From positions 62,001 through 126,000 of the forward strand of contig NZ_WHNP01000005.1 of the NCBI RefSeq assembly GCF_009362735.1: a stretch of DNA of 64,000 bases. The letters are read 5' to 3'. Position numbers and translations under genes: made by a program. Source of the DNA: Paraburkholderia franconis (GTDB lineage: Bacteria; Pseudomonadota; Gammaproteobacteria; Burkholderiales; Burkholderiaceae). Positions 6,887 through 15,537 of this stretch are shown piece by piece (the first letter of the stretch is position 1; each line of letters opens with the position of its first letter). The notes under the pieces were generated by a model that saw only the letters and a list, made by a program, of their open reading frames with translations, had not been told where the DNA came from and ran no database searches.

Positions 6887-9150
6887 TGACTTACATCGTC
6901 GCCGTGCGCACGCTGTGCGAATTCACCGCGCGGCGCGGCGATCTCGATCTGCGCTTCACGCCCGCGCCTTCGGCGCTTGAAGGCATCGCGGGGCATCAGG
7001 CCGTGACGGCGCGGCGCGCGTCAGGCTACGAAACCGAGATCACGCTGACGGGCACGCATGGTTCGCTCACCGTGCGCGGCCGCGCCGACGGCTACGACCC
7101 AGCGCTCAACCGGCTCGAAGAGATCAAGACGCATCGGGGCGATCTGGAGCGGATGCCTGCGAACCATCGCGTGCTGCATTGGGCGCAGGCCCTCGTGTAT
7201 GGCCATCTGCTGTGCGTGGCGCGCGAACTTGACGAACTCACGGTCGCGCTCGTCTACTTCGACATCGCGGACCAGAAGGAAACCTTGCTGACCGAGCGGC
7301 ACACGGCCGCGTCGTTGCGCGCGTTCTTCGAGGACCAGTGCGAACGTTTCGTTGCGTGGGCCGCGCGCGAGGCAGCGCATCGCGATGCGCGCAATGCGGC
7401 GCTGAACGCGTTGCGCTTTCCGTATAGCGAGTTTCGCAGCGGGCAGCGCGATCTGTCGGTGGCCGTGTTTCGCGCCGCGCGCGACGGGCGCTGTCTGATG
7501 GCGCAAGCGCCGACGGGCATCGGCAAGACGCTCGGCACGATCTTTCCGCTGCTGAAGGCGTGCGGGGCGGATCATCTCGATCGTGTGTTCTTTCTGACCG
7601 CGAAGACTCCGGGCCGCGCGCTCGCGCTCGATGCGATCGGATCACTGCATCGAAGCGAGGATGCGTTGCCGCTGCGCACGCTCGAACTCGTCGCGCGCGA
7701 CAAGGCGTGCGAGCATCCCGACAAGTCATGCGACGGCGAATCGTGTCCGCTCGCGCGCGGCTTCTATGACCGGCTGCCCGCTGCGCGCGACACGGCCTTG
7801 CAGTCGCGCATGCTCGATCGCGCGGCCGTGCGCGAAGCGGCGCTCGCGCACGGCGTCTGTCCGTACTATCTTGCGCAGGAGTTGTCGCGCTGGTGCGATG
7901 TCGTGATCGGCGACTACAACTACTACTTCGACGGCAGCGCGATGCTGTATGCGCTCACGCAGATGAACGGCTGGCGCGTCGCGGTCCTCGTCGACGAGGC
8001 GCACAATCTGCCCGACCGCGCGCGCCGTATGTACAGCGCGACGCTCGATCAGGGCGCGTTTCGTGGCGCACGTCATGCGGCGCCCGCTGCGCTGAAGAAG
8101 CCATTCGACCGCGTGAATCGCGAGTGGAATGCATTGAACCGCGAGCGAAATGCAGCGTACGAAGTGCTGGCCGCCGTGCCGCCGAAGCTGCAATCGGGGG
8201 TACAGAATCTGATCGCGTCGATCGGCGATCAGCTTGCCGAAGCGCCGCAACCCATCGACGATACAGTGCTGCGTTTCTATTTCGATGCGCTGCATTTCGT
8301 GTCGCTAGTCGAGGCGTTCGGCGATCACTCGATTGTCGACGTGACGCTCGATTCGTATCAAGCGGCTGCGCGCGCGAAGTCGTCGACATTGCTTTGCGTG
8401 CGCAACGTGATTCCCGCGCCGTTCCTCAAGCCGCGCTATGCGGCCGCGCGCGCGACGGTTCTGTTCTCGGGCACGCTCAGTCCGCAGCACTTCTATCGCG
8501 ACATGCTCGGCCTGCCCGACGACACCGGCTGGCTCGACGTCGAAGGGCCGTTCAGGGCGGAGCAACTGGACGTGCATGTCGCGCATCACGTATCGACGCG
8601 CTGGCGCGACCGCGAGCGCTCGCTCGCGCCGATCGTCGATCTGATCGCGGAGCAGTACGCTCAGCGTCCCGGCAACTATCTCGGCTTTCTCAGCAGCTTC
8701 GACTATCTTCAGCGCGTCGTCGATTCGATGCGCGAGCGTCATCCGCAGGTGCCCATCTGGACGCAGGAGCCGCGCATGGACGAAGCGGCGCGCGGCGCGT
8801 TTCTGGCGCGCTTTCGCGCGAGCGGAGCGGGCGTCGGCTTTGCCGTGCTGGGCGGCGCGTTTTCGGAGGGCGTGGATCTCGTCGGCGATCAGCTGATCGG
8901 CGCGTTCATCGCGACGCTCGGCTTGCCGCAGATGAACGATGTCAACGAGCAGATGCGCCGCACGTTCGACGCGAAGTTCGGCAATGGCTATGACTATGCC
9001 TATCTGTTTCCGGGCTTGCGGAAGGTCGTGCAGGCGGCGGGGCGGGTGATCCGCACCGAGCAGGATGCGGGCGTCGTGCATCTGATCGATGACAGGTATC
9101 GGCGGGCGGATGTCAGGCGGCTGTTGCCGCGATGGTGGAGAGTGCAGTAG
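6886..9150 (+). CDS. Cas4-like nuclease / XPD-DinG-type helicase fusion
   Basis: Predicted 5'-3' DNA helicase of 754 aa with an N-terminal nuclease-like module. Residues 1-150 resemble a RecB/Cas4 PD-(D/E)XK fold: GRAD with D68, E79-I-K81, and the QxxxY motif Q101/Y105. The helicase part has Walker A APTGIGKT (208-215), an Fe-S cluster set of four cysteines (275, 282, 287, 325), DEAH at 370-373, and late motifs including GGAFSEGVDL and QAAGRVIR. This is the XPD/DinG superfamily 2 layout. The ATG at 6886 has a GGAGG 7 nt upstream and overlaps the stop of the nuclease gene. The pairing with a FAN1-like nuclease under a LexA box points to repair of crosslinks or stalled forks. Confidence 0.9.
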   Translation: MTYIVAVRTLCEFTARRGDLDLRFTPAPSALEGIAGHQAVTARRASGYETEITLTGTHGSLTVRGRADGYDPALNRLEEIKTHRGDLERMPANHRVLHWAQALVYGHLLCVARELDELTVALVYFDIADQKETLLTERHTAASLRAFFEDQCERFVAWAAREAAHRDARNAALNALRFPYSEFRSGQRDLSVAVFRAARDGRCLMAQAPTGIGKTLGTIFPLLKACGADHLDRVFFLTAKTPGRALALDAIGSLHRSEDALPLRTLELVARDKACEHPDKSCDGESCPLARGFYDRLPAARDTALQSRMLDRAAVREAALAHGVCPYYLAQELSRWCDVVIGDYNYYFDGSAMLYALTQMNGWRVAVLVDEAHNLPDRARRMYSATLDQGAFRGARHAAPAALKKPFDRVNREWNALNRERNAAYEVLAAVPPKLQSGVQNLIASIGDQLAEAPQPIDDTVLRFYFDALHFVSLVEAFGDHSIVDVTLDSYQAAARAKSSTLLCVRNVIPAPFLKPRYAAARATVLFSGTLSPQHFYRDMLGLPDDTGWLDVEGPFRAEQLDVHVAHHVSTRWRDRERSLAPIVDLIAEQYAQRPGNYLGFLSSFDYLQRVVDSMRERHPQVPIWTQEPRMDEAARGAFLARFRASGAGVGFAVLGGAFSEGVDLVGDQLIGAFIATLGLPQMNDVNEQMRRTFDAKFGNGYDYAYLFPGLRKVVQAAGRVIRTEQDAGVVHLIDDRYRRADVRRLLPRWWRVQ

Positions 9151-9183
9151 GTTTTTGCTTTTGTCTGCGACGCTGTTTTTTAG

Positions 9184-9244
9184 CGTGCCGCCGGCATCCG
9201 CAAATGCGTGGCTATTTCAGCGTGCCGCTGGCATCCGCGATGCG
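9184..9244 (+). repeat. short direct repeat at the left edge of the palindromic element
   Basis: A segment of about 23 bp beginning GTGCCGCCGGCATCCGC (9184) recurs 38 bp later as GTGCCGCTGGCATCCGC (9222). The second copy forms the outer end of the large inverted repeat, suggesting a partial duplication of its terminus. Confidence 0.6.
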
Positions 9245-9870
9245 CCTCGCGGCGCGGGCGTTGCCCCTGTGCGGGGCGGCACCTACTTTTCTTTGCCGCC
9301 GCAAAGAAAAGTAGGCAAAAGAAAGCGGGCTCACACCGCCAGTGCTTGACGTTTACCCACGGGTTCTCAACGTCCCCGTGTTTTATGCGGCAGCACGCTG
9401 GCCGATGTTCGTTGCCAGCGCACTACTTAAACGCCTCACCTGCGTCATGCAACCGCGTTGCGGCCCGCAACATCGAACATTCCTGCGCCCCTTTGCGGCA
9501 AACTGTGTGTAGGCATTCGCACCACACAGGACACCCTCGCTAGGCGATGCAGCTACAAGTGCGGGCGGCGTCCTGTACGACACAGCAATCCGCATTCACT
9601 ACCGACATGCGGCGCTGAAGCGTTCGATGCCCTTAGCCGTGCCACGCGTGCATGAAGCGGGTGAGACGTTTAGCCAGCAAGTTGGCAACGAACATAAGCT
9701 TGCACACTGCAGCGCGAAGCATGGGGACGTTGAGAGCCCGTGGGTAAAGGTCAAGGATTGGCGGTGTGAGCCCGCTTTCTTTGCTTACTTTCTTTGCGGC
9801 GGCAAAGAAAGTGAGTGCCGCCCCGCACAGGGGCAACGCCCGCGCCGCGAGGCGCATCGCGGATGCCAGC
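9227..9870. repeat. about 640-bp near-palindromic non-coding element
   Basis: The first about 230 bp (9227 to about 9455) are the imperfect reverse complement of the last about 235 bp (about 9635-9870). The ends are exact: GCTGGCATCC at 9227 matches the complement of 9861-9870. Inside each arm is a second small palindrome, CTTTGCCGCCGCAAAG-like, with AAAGAAA flanks. Weaker pairing continues toward a centre near 9555 (CACACAGGAC against GTCCTGTACGACAC). No credible ORF is present. It looks like an intergenic foldback or MITE-like repeat family. It also fills the gap between the helicase and SRPBCC genes. Confidence 0.8.
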
Positions 9871-9917
9871 AAAAAAGCAAAAACCATCCAGCATCGCAGA
9901 AAAAAAAGGAAACGAAA

Positions 9918-10403
9918 GTGCACACCGAATACCGCTTCACCACGATCTGGCGTATCAACGCGCCGCTCCAGGCCGTATGGGACGCCATCCACGACCCGGC
10001 CACCTGGCCACACTGGTGGAAAAGCGTCGAACGCGTGATCGAAGTGGAGACGGGCGCAAGCGACGGCGTCGGCGCGTTGCATCGCTATACGTGGAAAGGC
10101 CGCTTGCCGTATCGCGTCGCGTTCGACATGCGCGTGACGCGCGTCGAGCCACTCGTCGTGCTCGAAGGCGAAGCGTGCGGCGATGTCGAGGGCACGGGGC
10201 GCTGGCAGTTCTCGTCGCTCGACGCGGTGACAATCGTTCGCTACGAATGGAGCGTGCGCACGAAGCGCGGCTGGATGAACCTGCTTGCGCCGCTCGCGCG
10301 TCCGTTCTTCAAATGGAACCACGACTACGTGATGCAGCAGGGCGGCGAAGCGCTCGCGAGTCTGCTCGATGCGCGTCTCGTCGGCATCGAGCATTCGTCG
10401 TGA
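9918..10403 (+). CDS. SRPBCC (START-like) family protein
   Basis: Small cytoplasmic protein of 161 aa with the helix-grip START/Bet v1 pattern: an opening strand, INAPLQAVWDAIHDPATWPHWW as the typical 'xVWxxlxdpxxxPxWW' region (written across residues 11-32), and a long C-terminal helix ending GGEALASLLDAR. Such folds bind hydrophobic ligands or act as cyclases. The GTG at 9918 is preferred because AAGGAAA sits 6 nt upstream and the domain begins right there. The longer open frame upstream runs through the palindromic element and is not coding. No catalytic role can be assigned. Confidence 0.78.
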   Translation: MHTEYRFTTIWRINAPLQAVWDAIHDPATWPHWWKSVERVIEVETGASDGVGALHRYTWKGRLPYRVAFDMRVTRVEPLVVLEGEACGDVEGTGRWQFSSLDAVTIVRYEWSVRTKRGWMNLLAPLARPFFKWNHDYVMQQGGEALASLLDARLVGIEHSS

Positions 10404-10416
10404 AGCAAACGATGCG

Positions 10417-12981
10417 TCAGTGACGCGCGGCCTTCGGCTCGGGCTTGTCCTTGTTCGAGCCGTCGGGTACGCTCGCGGGACGCGGCGGTCCTTCGGGTTC
10501 CTCGCCGGCGATGCCAGGTTGCGCATCGGACGGAACGAGTACGTTGCGCTGCGGATTGGAGATTTCGATGCCTTTCGCGCGGAACGCCTCGAAAATGCGC
10601 CGGTTGAATTCGCGCTGCACCGGCCAGCGCGCGCTGTCGCGGCACTGGATCTGGCCCACGAGCGTGACGGACGCGCCATCGACGGCATCGACGCCCCAGA
10701 AGCTGAAGTCCGACAGGATGCCGTCCCTGAACCTGTCGTCCTCGCGCAGCGCCGCGCCGATTTCCTTCAGCGTCGCGGTCGCGAGATCGACATCCTGACC
10801 GTAGGCGATGCTGACCTTCACGGCCGCATTGCCGAGTCCGCGGTTCGTGTTGTTCACCGTCGACACGGAACTGAACGGCACCGTGAACAACGAACCGTCG
10901 CCGCCGCGCAGACGCACCGTGCGGATCGACAGATACTCGACCGTCCCCGACACGCCCGCGAGCGTCACCCAGTCGCCGACCTGCATCGCGTTTTCCATCA
11001 GCAGGAAGATCCCTGTGATGAAGTCTTGCACGAGCTTTTGCGAACCAAAGCCGAGCGCGACGCCGAAGATGCTCGCGCTCGCGAGCAGCGGCGCCGTGTT
11101 CACGCCAAGCTCGCTCAAGCCCGTCAGCACGACGACAATCGCGATCACGACGAAGAGGGCCGTGCGCAGCATCGGCACCAGCGTGCGCAGACGCGCGGCG
11201 CGCACGAGATCGCCGCTCTTCGTCCATTGATCGAGGCGCTTCTCGACCGAAACGTTCGCGACTTCCCACACGATCAGCGCGATCACGGCCGCCACGCAGA
11301 TCGTGATCAGCGCGGAGGTCAGACGGTGGCCGATCGCGCCCGGACGGAAGAACTGCCACACGCCGATGCCCCACACCTGTAGCAGCACGAGCGCGGTGAC
11401 GGCCATGATGACGGTCGATACGACGCGCCGCATCAGCGGATAGTAGCGGTACGCGTGCTGATGAAGCAGCGAGCGGCTCTCGCCCTCCTCGACATGGAAG
11501 ATCCGCCCGAGTGCGCCATAAAGCACGATCGACACGATGCGCGCGGCGATCAGCACGATCAGCGACAGCCCGCCCAGATGTAGCAGCGTCCGGTAGCCGT
11601 TGTGCACGTCGAGCGCCCACACGAACCACAGCGCCATCACGACGAATACGGCGACGCCCGCCCACATGTCGATGAGCCCGTGCGCAAGCAGCTTCATCGG
11701 ACGCTGGCTCTCGCTCGTACGATCCAGCACGAGCGCGGCGATCGGCGCGCGGCATTGCAGGATCATGATCGACACCATCACGTGTCCGACCAGCGCGAGC
11801 AGCTTGACGAGCGGCAGATGTGCCGCATCGCTCAGGCCGAGCACAGTGGAAATCTGGATCAGCGCGCCGCCCACGCCGATCACGCTGACGATGCGGACCA
11901 CCCAGCGCTGCATGAAGAGTGCCCAGCTATCGGGCAGCCGCAACAGGCGTAGCCCGGGCGCATCGGGTTGCAGGAAAAAGCCCGCCGCGATCACGATCGC
12001 GCGGCAGATCACATAGAGGTCGATCAGCCCGTTGAGCGCGTCGTCCTGAATCGTGCCGTCGTCGGTGAAGAACGACATCAGCGCGCTCGCCGCCGCGATG
12101 AACGCGACGAGCGGCAGCATGCGCACGCACAGTTGCAGCGCGGCCATCGGCAGACGTTGCAGCGTGGTCCAGTGGTGCGCCGCCTGGCGTTTGCTGCGGG
12201 CTTCCTTCTGTTCGTCGTCGAAGGCGTCGGGTTTCGCGGCGGGCGTTGCAGCCGATCCCGCCGACGACGGCGGTGTCGACATCGACCGCGCAGCCGGGCT
12301 CGCGGGTGGGCTCTTGTCTGTAGCGGTTTCGGTCGGCGTCGCTGCGGCGCTCACGGCTCCCGCTGCGCGCGCCGCGGCGTCTTCTTGTGCCTGATGAGCC
12401 GCGTCGCGTGCTTCGCGCGCCTCGCGCCGCGCGATGACCGCCGCGCGCGCCCGGCGCAGCACGCGCCGCACGAGCCATTCGAGCGCGATCGCGGGCAGCA
12501 GCGTGCCGATCAGCGCGAGCAGCACGCCACCGACCTTCGCGCGTTCGTGCGGATCGGATAGTTGCACGTTCCACCAGTAGCGCGCCGACGACGTATCGAG
12601 CAGCACGGCCACCGATCGCCTGAGCGTCGCGCCGCCTTGCGCGAGCCAATGCGCGCCCTGGCGCGCCAGCTGCGATGCGAGGCCGTTCGACTTGAACGCG
12701 GCGGGCACGCTTGCGCCCGATGTGCTCGCCGCCGCGGCAGCCGACGCGCCGGATGCGGGCGCGGGCGCGGCAGGCGTCGCGAGCACGCCTGCCGCGGCAA
12801 TCGCCGTCAGCGTGTCTTCGATTTGCGCGCGTCTTTTCGGGTCGTTGAGGACGGCCAGCGCCTCGCGGGCCTGTTCGGGTGTCAGCGTGACGGTGGTGGC
12901 GGAGGCGCCCGTCGCCGTGACGGCCGAAAAGGCAGGGGCGCTGAACAGCGCCAGCAGGCAGATCAAAAGGAATTTGCGCAT
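10417..12981 (-). CDS. large mechanosensitive channel of the MscS family
   Basis: Inner-membrane tension-gated channel, 854 aa. The ATG at 12981 opens a signal peptide (MRKFLLICLLALFSAPAFS); longer in-frame starts would bury it, although the Shine-Dalgarno before 12981 is weak. A periplasmic Ala-rich region, several membrane helices and then the MscS pore and beta-domain follow. The pore region shows the TM3-like GVALGFGSQKLVQDFITG and downstream VGDWVTLAGVSGTVEYLSIRT (in two short pieces), hallmarks of MscS. The N-terminal extension places it with the large MscM/YbdG- or MscK-like channels. It ends 13 bp from the convergent SRPBCC gene. Confidence 0.9.
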   Translation of the reverse strand: MRKFLLICLLALFSAPAFSAVTATGASATTVTLTPEQAREALAVLNDPKRRAQIEDTLTAIAAAGVLATPAAPAPASGASAAAAASTSGASVPAAFKSNGLASQLARQGAHWLAQGGATLRRSVAVLLDTSSARYWWNVQLSDPHERAKVGGVLLALIGTLLPAIALEWLVRRVLRRARAAVIARREAREARDAAHQAQEDAAARAAGAVSAAATPTETATDKSPPASPAARSMSTPPSSAGSAATPAAKPDAFDDEQKEARSKRQAAHHWTTLQRLPMAALQLCVRMLPLVAFIAAASALMSFFTDDGTIQDDALNGLIDLYVICRAIVIAAGFFLQPDAPGLRLLRLPDSWALFMQRWVVRIVSVIGVGGALIQISTVLGLSDAAHLPLVKLLALVGHVMVSIMILQCRAPIAALVLDRTSESQRPMKLLAHGLIDMWAGVAVFVVMALWFVWALDVHNGYRTLLHLGGLSLIVLIAARIVSIVLYGALGRIFHVEEGESRSLLHQHAYRYYPLMRRVVSTVIMAVTALVLLQVWGIGVWQFFRPGAIGHRLTSALITICVAAVIALIVWEVANVSVEKRLDQWTKSGDLVRAARLRTLVPMLRTALFVVIAIVVVLTGLSELGVNTAPLLASASIFGVALGFGSQKLVQDFITGIFLLMENAMQVGDWVTLAGVSGTVEYLSIRTVRLRGGDGSLFTVPFSSVSTVNNTNRGLGNAAVKVSIAYGQDVDLATATLKEIGAALREDDRFRDGILSDFSFWGVDAVDGASVTLVGQIQCRDSARWPVQREFNRRIFEAFRAKGIEISNPQRNVLVPSDAQPGIAGEEPEGPPRPASVPDGSNKDKPEPKAARH

Positions 12982-13179
12982 GTAGGGCCGGTGGGCGGCG
13001 GCGATGCGCGTACGGCTGGACGCGATGCGGCGCCGGAAGCCACCACGTTTCGACTGAAAAATAAAGCGACAGCGGCGGGGCGCGATAAGTTCCGCAAACG
13101 GCGATCCAGCGCGCATCGGAGCGTGCGATGCGCGCTTTTGGTGCTTACGTATAAACGTGGCGTGGACACATCCACACGA

Positions 13180-13521
13180 TCAGCGTTCGCCGGGGCGCGC
13201 GGGCTTGTCGAGCGTGCCGTCGACGGCTTCCGTGAAGGTCCGTTCTTCGCGCAGGATGAAGCGCTTCGCTTGCGCCATGCGGAAGTTCTCGACCGATGCG
13301 GGGTCGGTGCGCAGCCGCGCGCGATACGCTTCGTAGGCGGCGAGGCTGTCGAACGCGACGAGACCCCACGCGATATCGTTCGTGCCTTCGTGCGGCAGAA
13401 AATAACCGATCAGGTGGCCGCCGCAGCGCGGAATGATTTCTCCCCAGTTCTCGGCGTACTGCCTGAATGCGTCACGTTGAAAAGGATCGATCTGATAGCG
13501 GATGAAACAGGTGAGCGTCAT
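13180..13521 (-). CDS. NIPSNAP family protein
   Basis: A 113-aa ferredoxin-like fold protein. The sequence opens with a beta strand ([12 protein letters not shown]), then [26 protein letters not shown] and later [18 protein letters not shown] and FILREERTF (spread over residues 17-100), the NIPSNAP pattern. Members are small cytoplasmic proteins of mostly unknown function in bacteria, often next to catabolic genes. It stands alone here, about 200 bp from the MscS gene on the same strand. Confidence 0.82.
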   Translation of the reverse strand: MTLTCFIRYQIDPFQRDAFRQYAENWGEIIPRCGGHLIGYFLPHEGTNDIAWGLVAFDSLAAYEAYRARLRTDPASVENFRMAQAKRFILREERTFTEAVDGTLDKPARPGER

Positions 13522-13987
13522 GGAGATTCCTGTCGATGTCGTGGGTTCGTTGGGCCATCGTGCAGCCGGACATGTGGCTGCATGACGGCCAGTATCAGCG
13601 ACGCGTATTCCGCGATGTTTCAGGCTGGCTCGAAGTGTCGACGCCTGTTCGGCGGCAGATGAATGACAGTGTGGACCGCCGCCCGGCAGCCCCTATGCTT
13701 TTAAATGTGTTCTTCCTTCATGTGTCCGTGACGCGACCAGAATGTGTGCATCCCGTGCAGATCGTAGATGACTGCGTGACAGGTAATCAGGCAGACTGAC
13801 GATCTCGGTGACGTCGGTGGCGATGTGCGTGATCGTTTACCCACCTAAAGTCAAAAAAGCATGTGCCGATAAGAATGTCGAATGGACCGGCGACGATCGT
13901 GCGTCCGTTCACGATGACGGTGCATGTAGTATGTGGACACCGAATAGCGTTCTTGCCGTTCGGACGCAGGCGCGCGAAGGGGGAAGT
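13522..13987. other. intergenic region upstream of the sigma-54 activator
   Basis: About 465 bp between divergent genes. The right half (13800-13960) is AT-richer than its surroundings and likely holds promoters. Small open frames here have no Shine-Dalgarno or recognisable sequence. No -24/-12 element was found. Confidence 0.45.
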
Positions 13988-15376
13988 ATGGACGTGCGGC
14001 GATTGATCTACCTGTCGGCGAAACCCAGCGCGGAAATTCGTGAATTCTTCGAGCAATGCGACTGGCAGGTGACATCAGCCAGGTCGGTGAAGGAAGTGAT
14101 GAAGGCTCTCGGCGGTTTCGATGCGGCGGGCGGGCTGCTCGACCTTGCCGCAGGATTGCCGCTTCACGAAATCGAAGCGCTCGATGCCTGCCTTGCGATG
14201 CCGAATATCGGCTGGGTCGCGATCGTATCGCCGGGGCAACTCGCCGATTCGACGATGCGCCGGCTCGTGCGCGACTACTGCTCGGACTATGTGACCGTCC
14301 CCGTGGTCCCGGAGAGGGCCGTCAGGGCCGTCGGGCATGCTCGCGGAATGGCGACGCTCGCGGGCGCGCAGCAACAGGCGCCCGTTCATACCGTCACGGA
14401 AGGCGACATGATCGGCTCATGCGAGTCGATGCAGGCGCTCTTTCGGTCGATCAAACGGGTCGCGTCGACGGATGCACCCGTGTTCATAGCCGGCGAATCG
14501 GGAACGGGCAAGGAACTCACGGCTGCCGCGATTCATCAACGGTCTTCGCGCCGCGACGCTCCGTTCGTCGCGATCAATTGCGGCGCGATATCGCGCGAAC
14601 TGGTGCAGTCGGAGCTGTTCGGTCACGAACGCGGGGCATTTACGGGGGCCACGCAACGCAGGATAGGACGCGTCGAGGCAGCGAACGGCGGCACGCTGTT
14701 TCTAGACGAAATCGGCGATCTTCCGCTGGAAAGCCAGGCCAGCCTGCTGCGGTTTCTGCAGGAACGCAAGATCGAGCGACTCGGCGGGCAGGAACTGGTC
14801 GACGTCGATGTGCGGATCATCTCGGCGACGCACGTCGATCTCGATGCAGCCATCGCCGACGGGCGCTTCCGGCACGACCTCTATCACCGGCTTTGCGTGC
14901 TGCGCATCGTGGAGCCGCCGTTGCGCGAGCGAGGCGCCGACATCGAACTGCTCGCGTTTCATCTGCTCGGTCATTTCAGGCGTGATGCGGGACGACGGTT
15001 GCAGGGTTTCGCGCCCGACGCGATGGAAGCCATACACCGGCACACGTGGCCGGGAAACGTGCGCGAGCTGGGCAACCGCATTCGACGGGCCGTGGTGATG
15101 GCCGAAGGCAGATTGATCACCGCGAAGGATCTCGAACTGGATCATCTGGTGGATCAAACGCCCGTATCGCTGAACGTCGCGCGCGAGGCGGCCGAACGCA
15201 TGGCCATCGAACGTGCGCTGTTGCGGCATCGCGGGCGCTATGGCGAGGCCGCGCGCGACCTGGGCATTTCCCGCGTCACGCTTTACCGCCTGATGGATGC
15301 CTACCGGATGCGCGAGCCGGACAGCGCCGGACTCAAGCCCGGCAAACGCCTCGACGACCACAGCGACCCGAATTGA
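13988..15376 (+). CDS. sigma-54-dependent activator with VpsR-type receiver
   Basis: Enhancer-binding transcription activator, 462 aa. The N-terminal 130 residues form a receiver-like domain of the VpsR kind (YLSAKPSAEIREFFEQ, GGLLDLAAG). The central AAA+ domain has Walker A GESGTGKE (169-176), the intact sigma-54 contact loop GAFTGA (216-221) and FLDEIGDLP. A Fis-type helix-turn-helix closes the protein (YGEAARDLGISRVTLYRLM). The ATG follows AAGGGGGAAGT. In relatives such proteins control exopolysaccharide and biofilm genes and may bind cyclic di-GMP; that is family knowledge, not seen here. A sigma-54 gene lies 12.5 kb away in the same window. Confidence 0.92.
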   Translation: MDVRRLIYLSAKPSAEIREFFEQCDWQVTSARSVKEVMKALGGFDAAGGLLDLAAGLPLHEIEALDACLAMPNIGWVAIVSPGQLADSTMRRLVRDYCSDYVTVPVVPERAVRAVGHARGMATLAGAQQQAPVHTVTEGDMIGSCESMQALFRSIKRVASTDAPVFIAGESGTGKELTAAAIHQRSSRRDAPFVAINCGAISRELVQSELFGHERGAFTGATQRRIGRVEAANGGTLFLDEIGDLPLESQASLLRFLQERKIERLGGQELVDVDVRIISATHVDLDAAIADGRFRHDLYHRLCVLRIVEPPLRERGADIELLAFHLLGHFRRDAGRRLQGFAPDAMEAIHRHTWPGNVRELGNRIRRAVVMAEGRLITAKDLELDHLVDQTPVSLNVAREAAERMAIERALLRHRGRYGEAARDLGISRVTLYRLMDAYRMREPDSAGLKPGKRLDDHSDPN

Positions 15377-15537
15377 CGAAACCGGCGACATCGGCGCACG
15401 TGCCACGCCTGCACGGATAGCGGGAATCGGCCGCCTGGAGCGCCTCCACGCGACCTTGCCCTGATATCTCCGGCCGCCTCTGTCAAAATGAGCAGCGGAA
15501 TCTTCCGCGCAACCGTTGATGAACGAGGCTAAACGCA

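Noticed and set aside
9184..9870. CRISPR array
   Set aside because: The repeats are an inverted pair with one partial direct copy, not regularly spaced direct repeats, and no cas operon is present; the Cas4-like domain is part of a helicase fusion.
9627..9917. Extension of the SRPBCC frame into the palindromic element
   Set aside because: It has no family resemblance and runs through the inverted repeat; the GTG at 9918 has a ribosome site.
13536..13799. 87-codon frame before the sigma-54 activator
   Set aside because: No ribosome site and no resemblance to known proteins; treated as intergenic.
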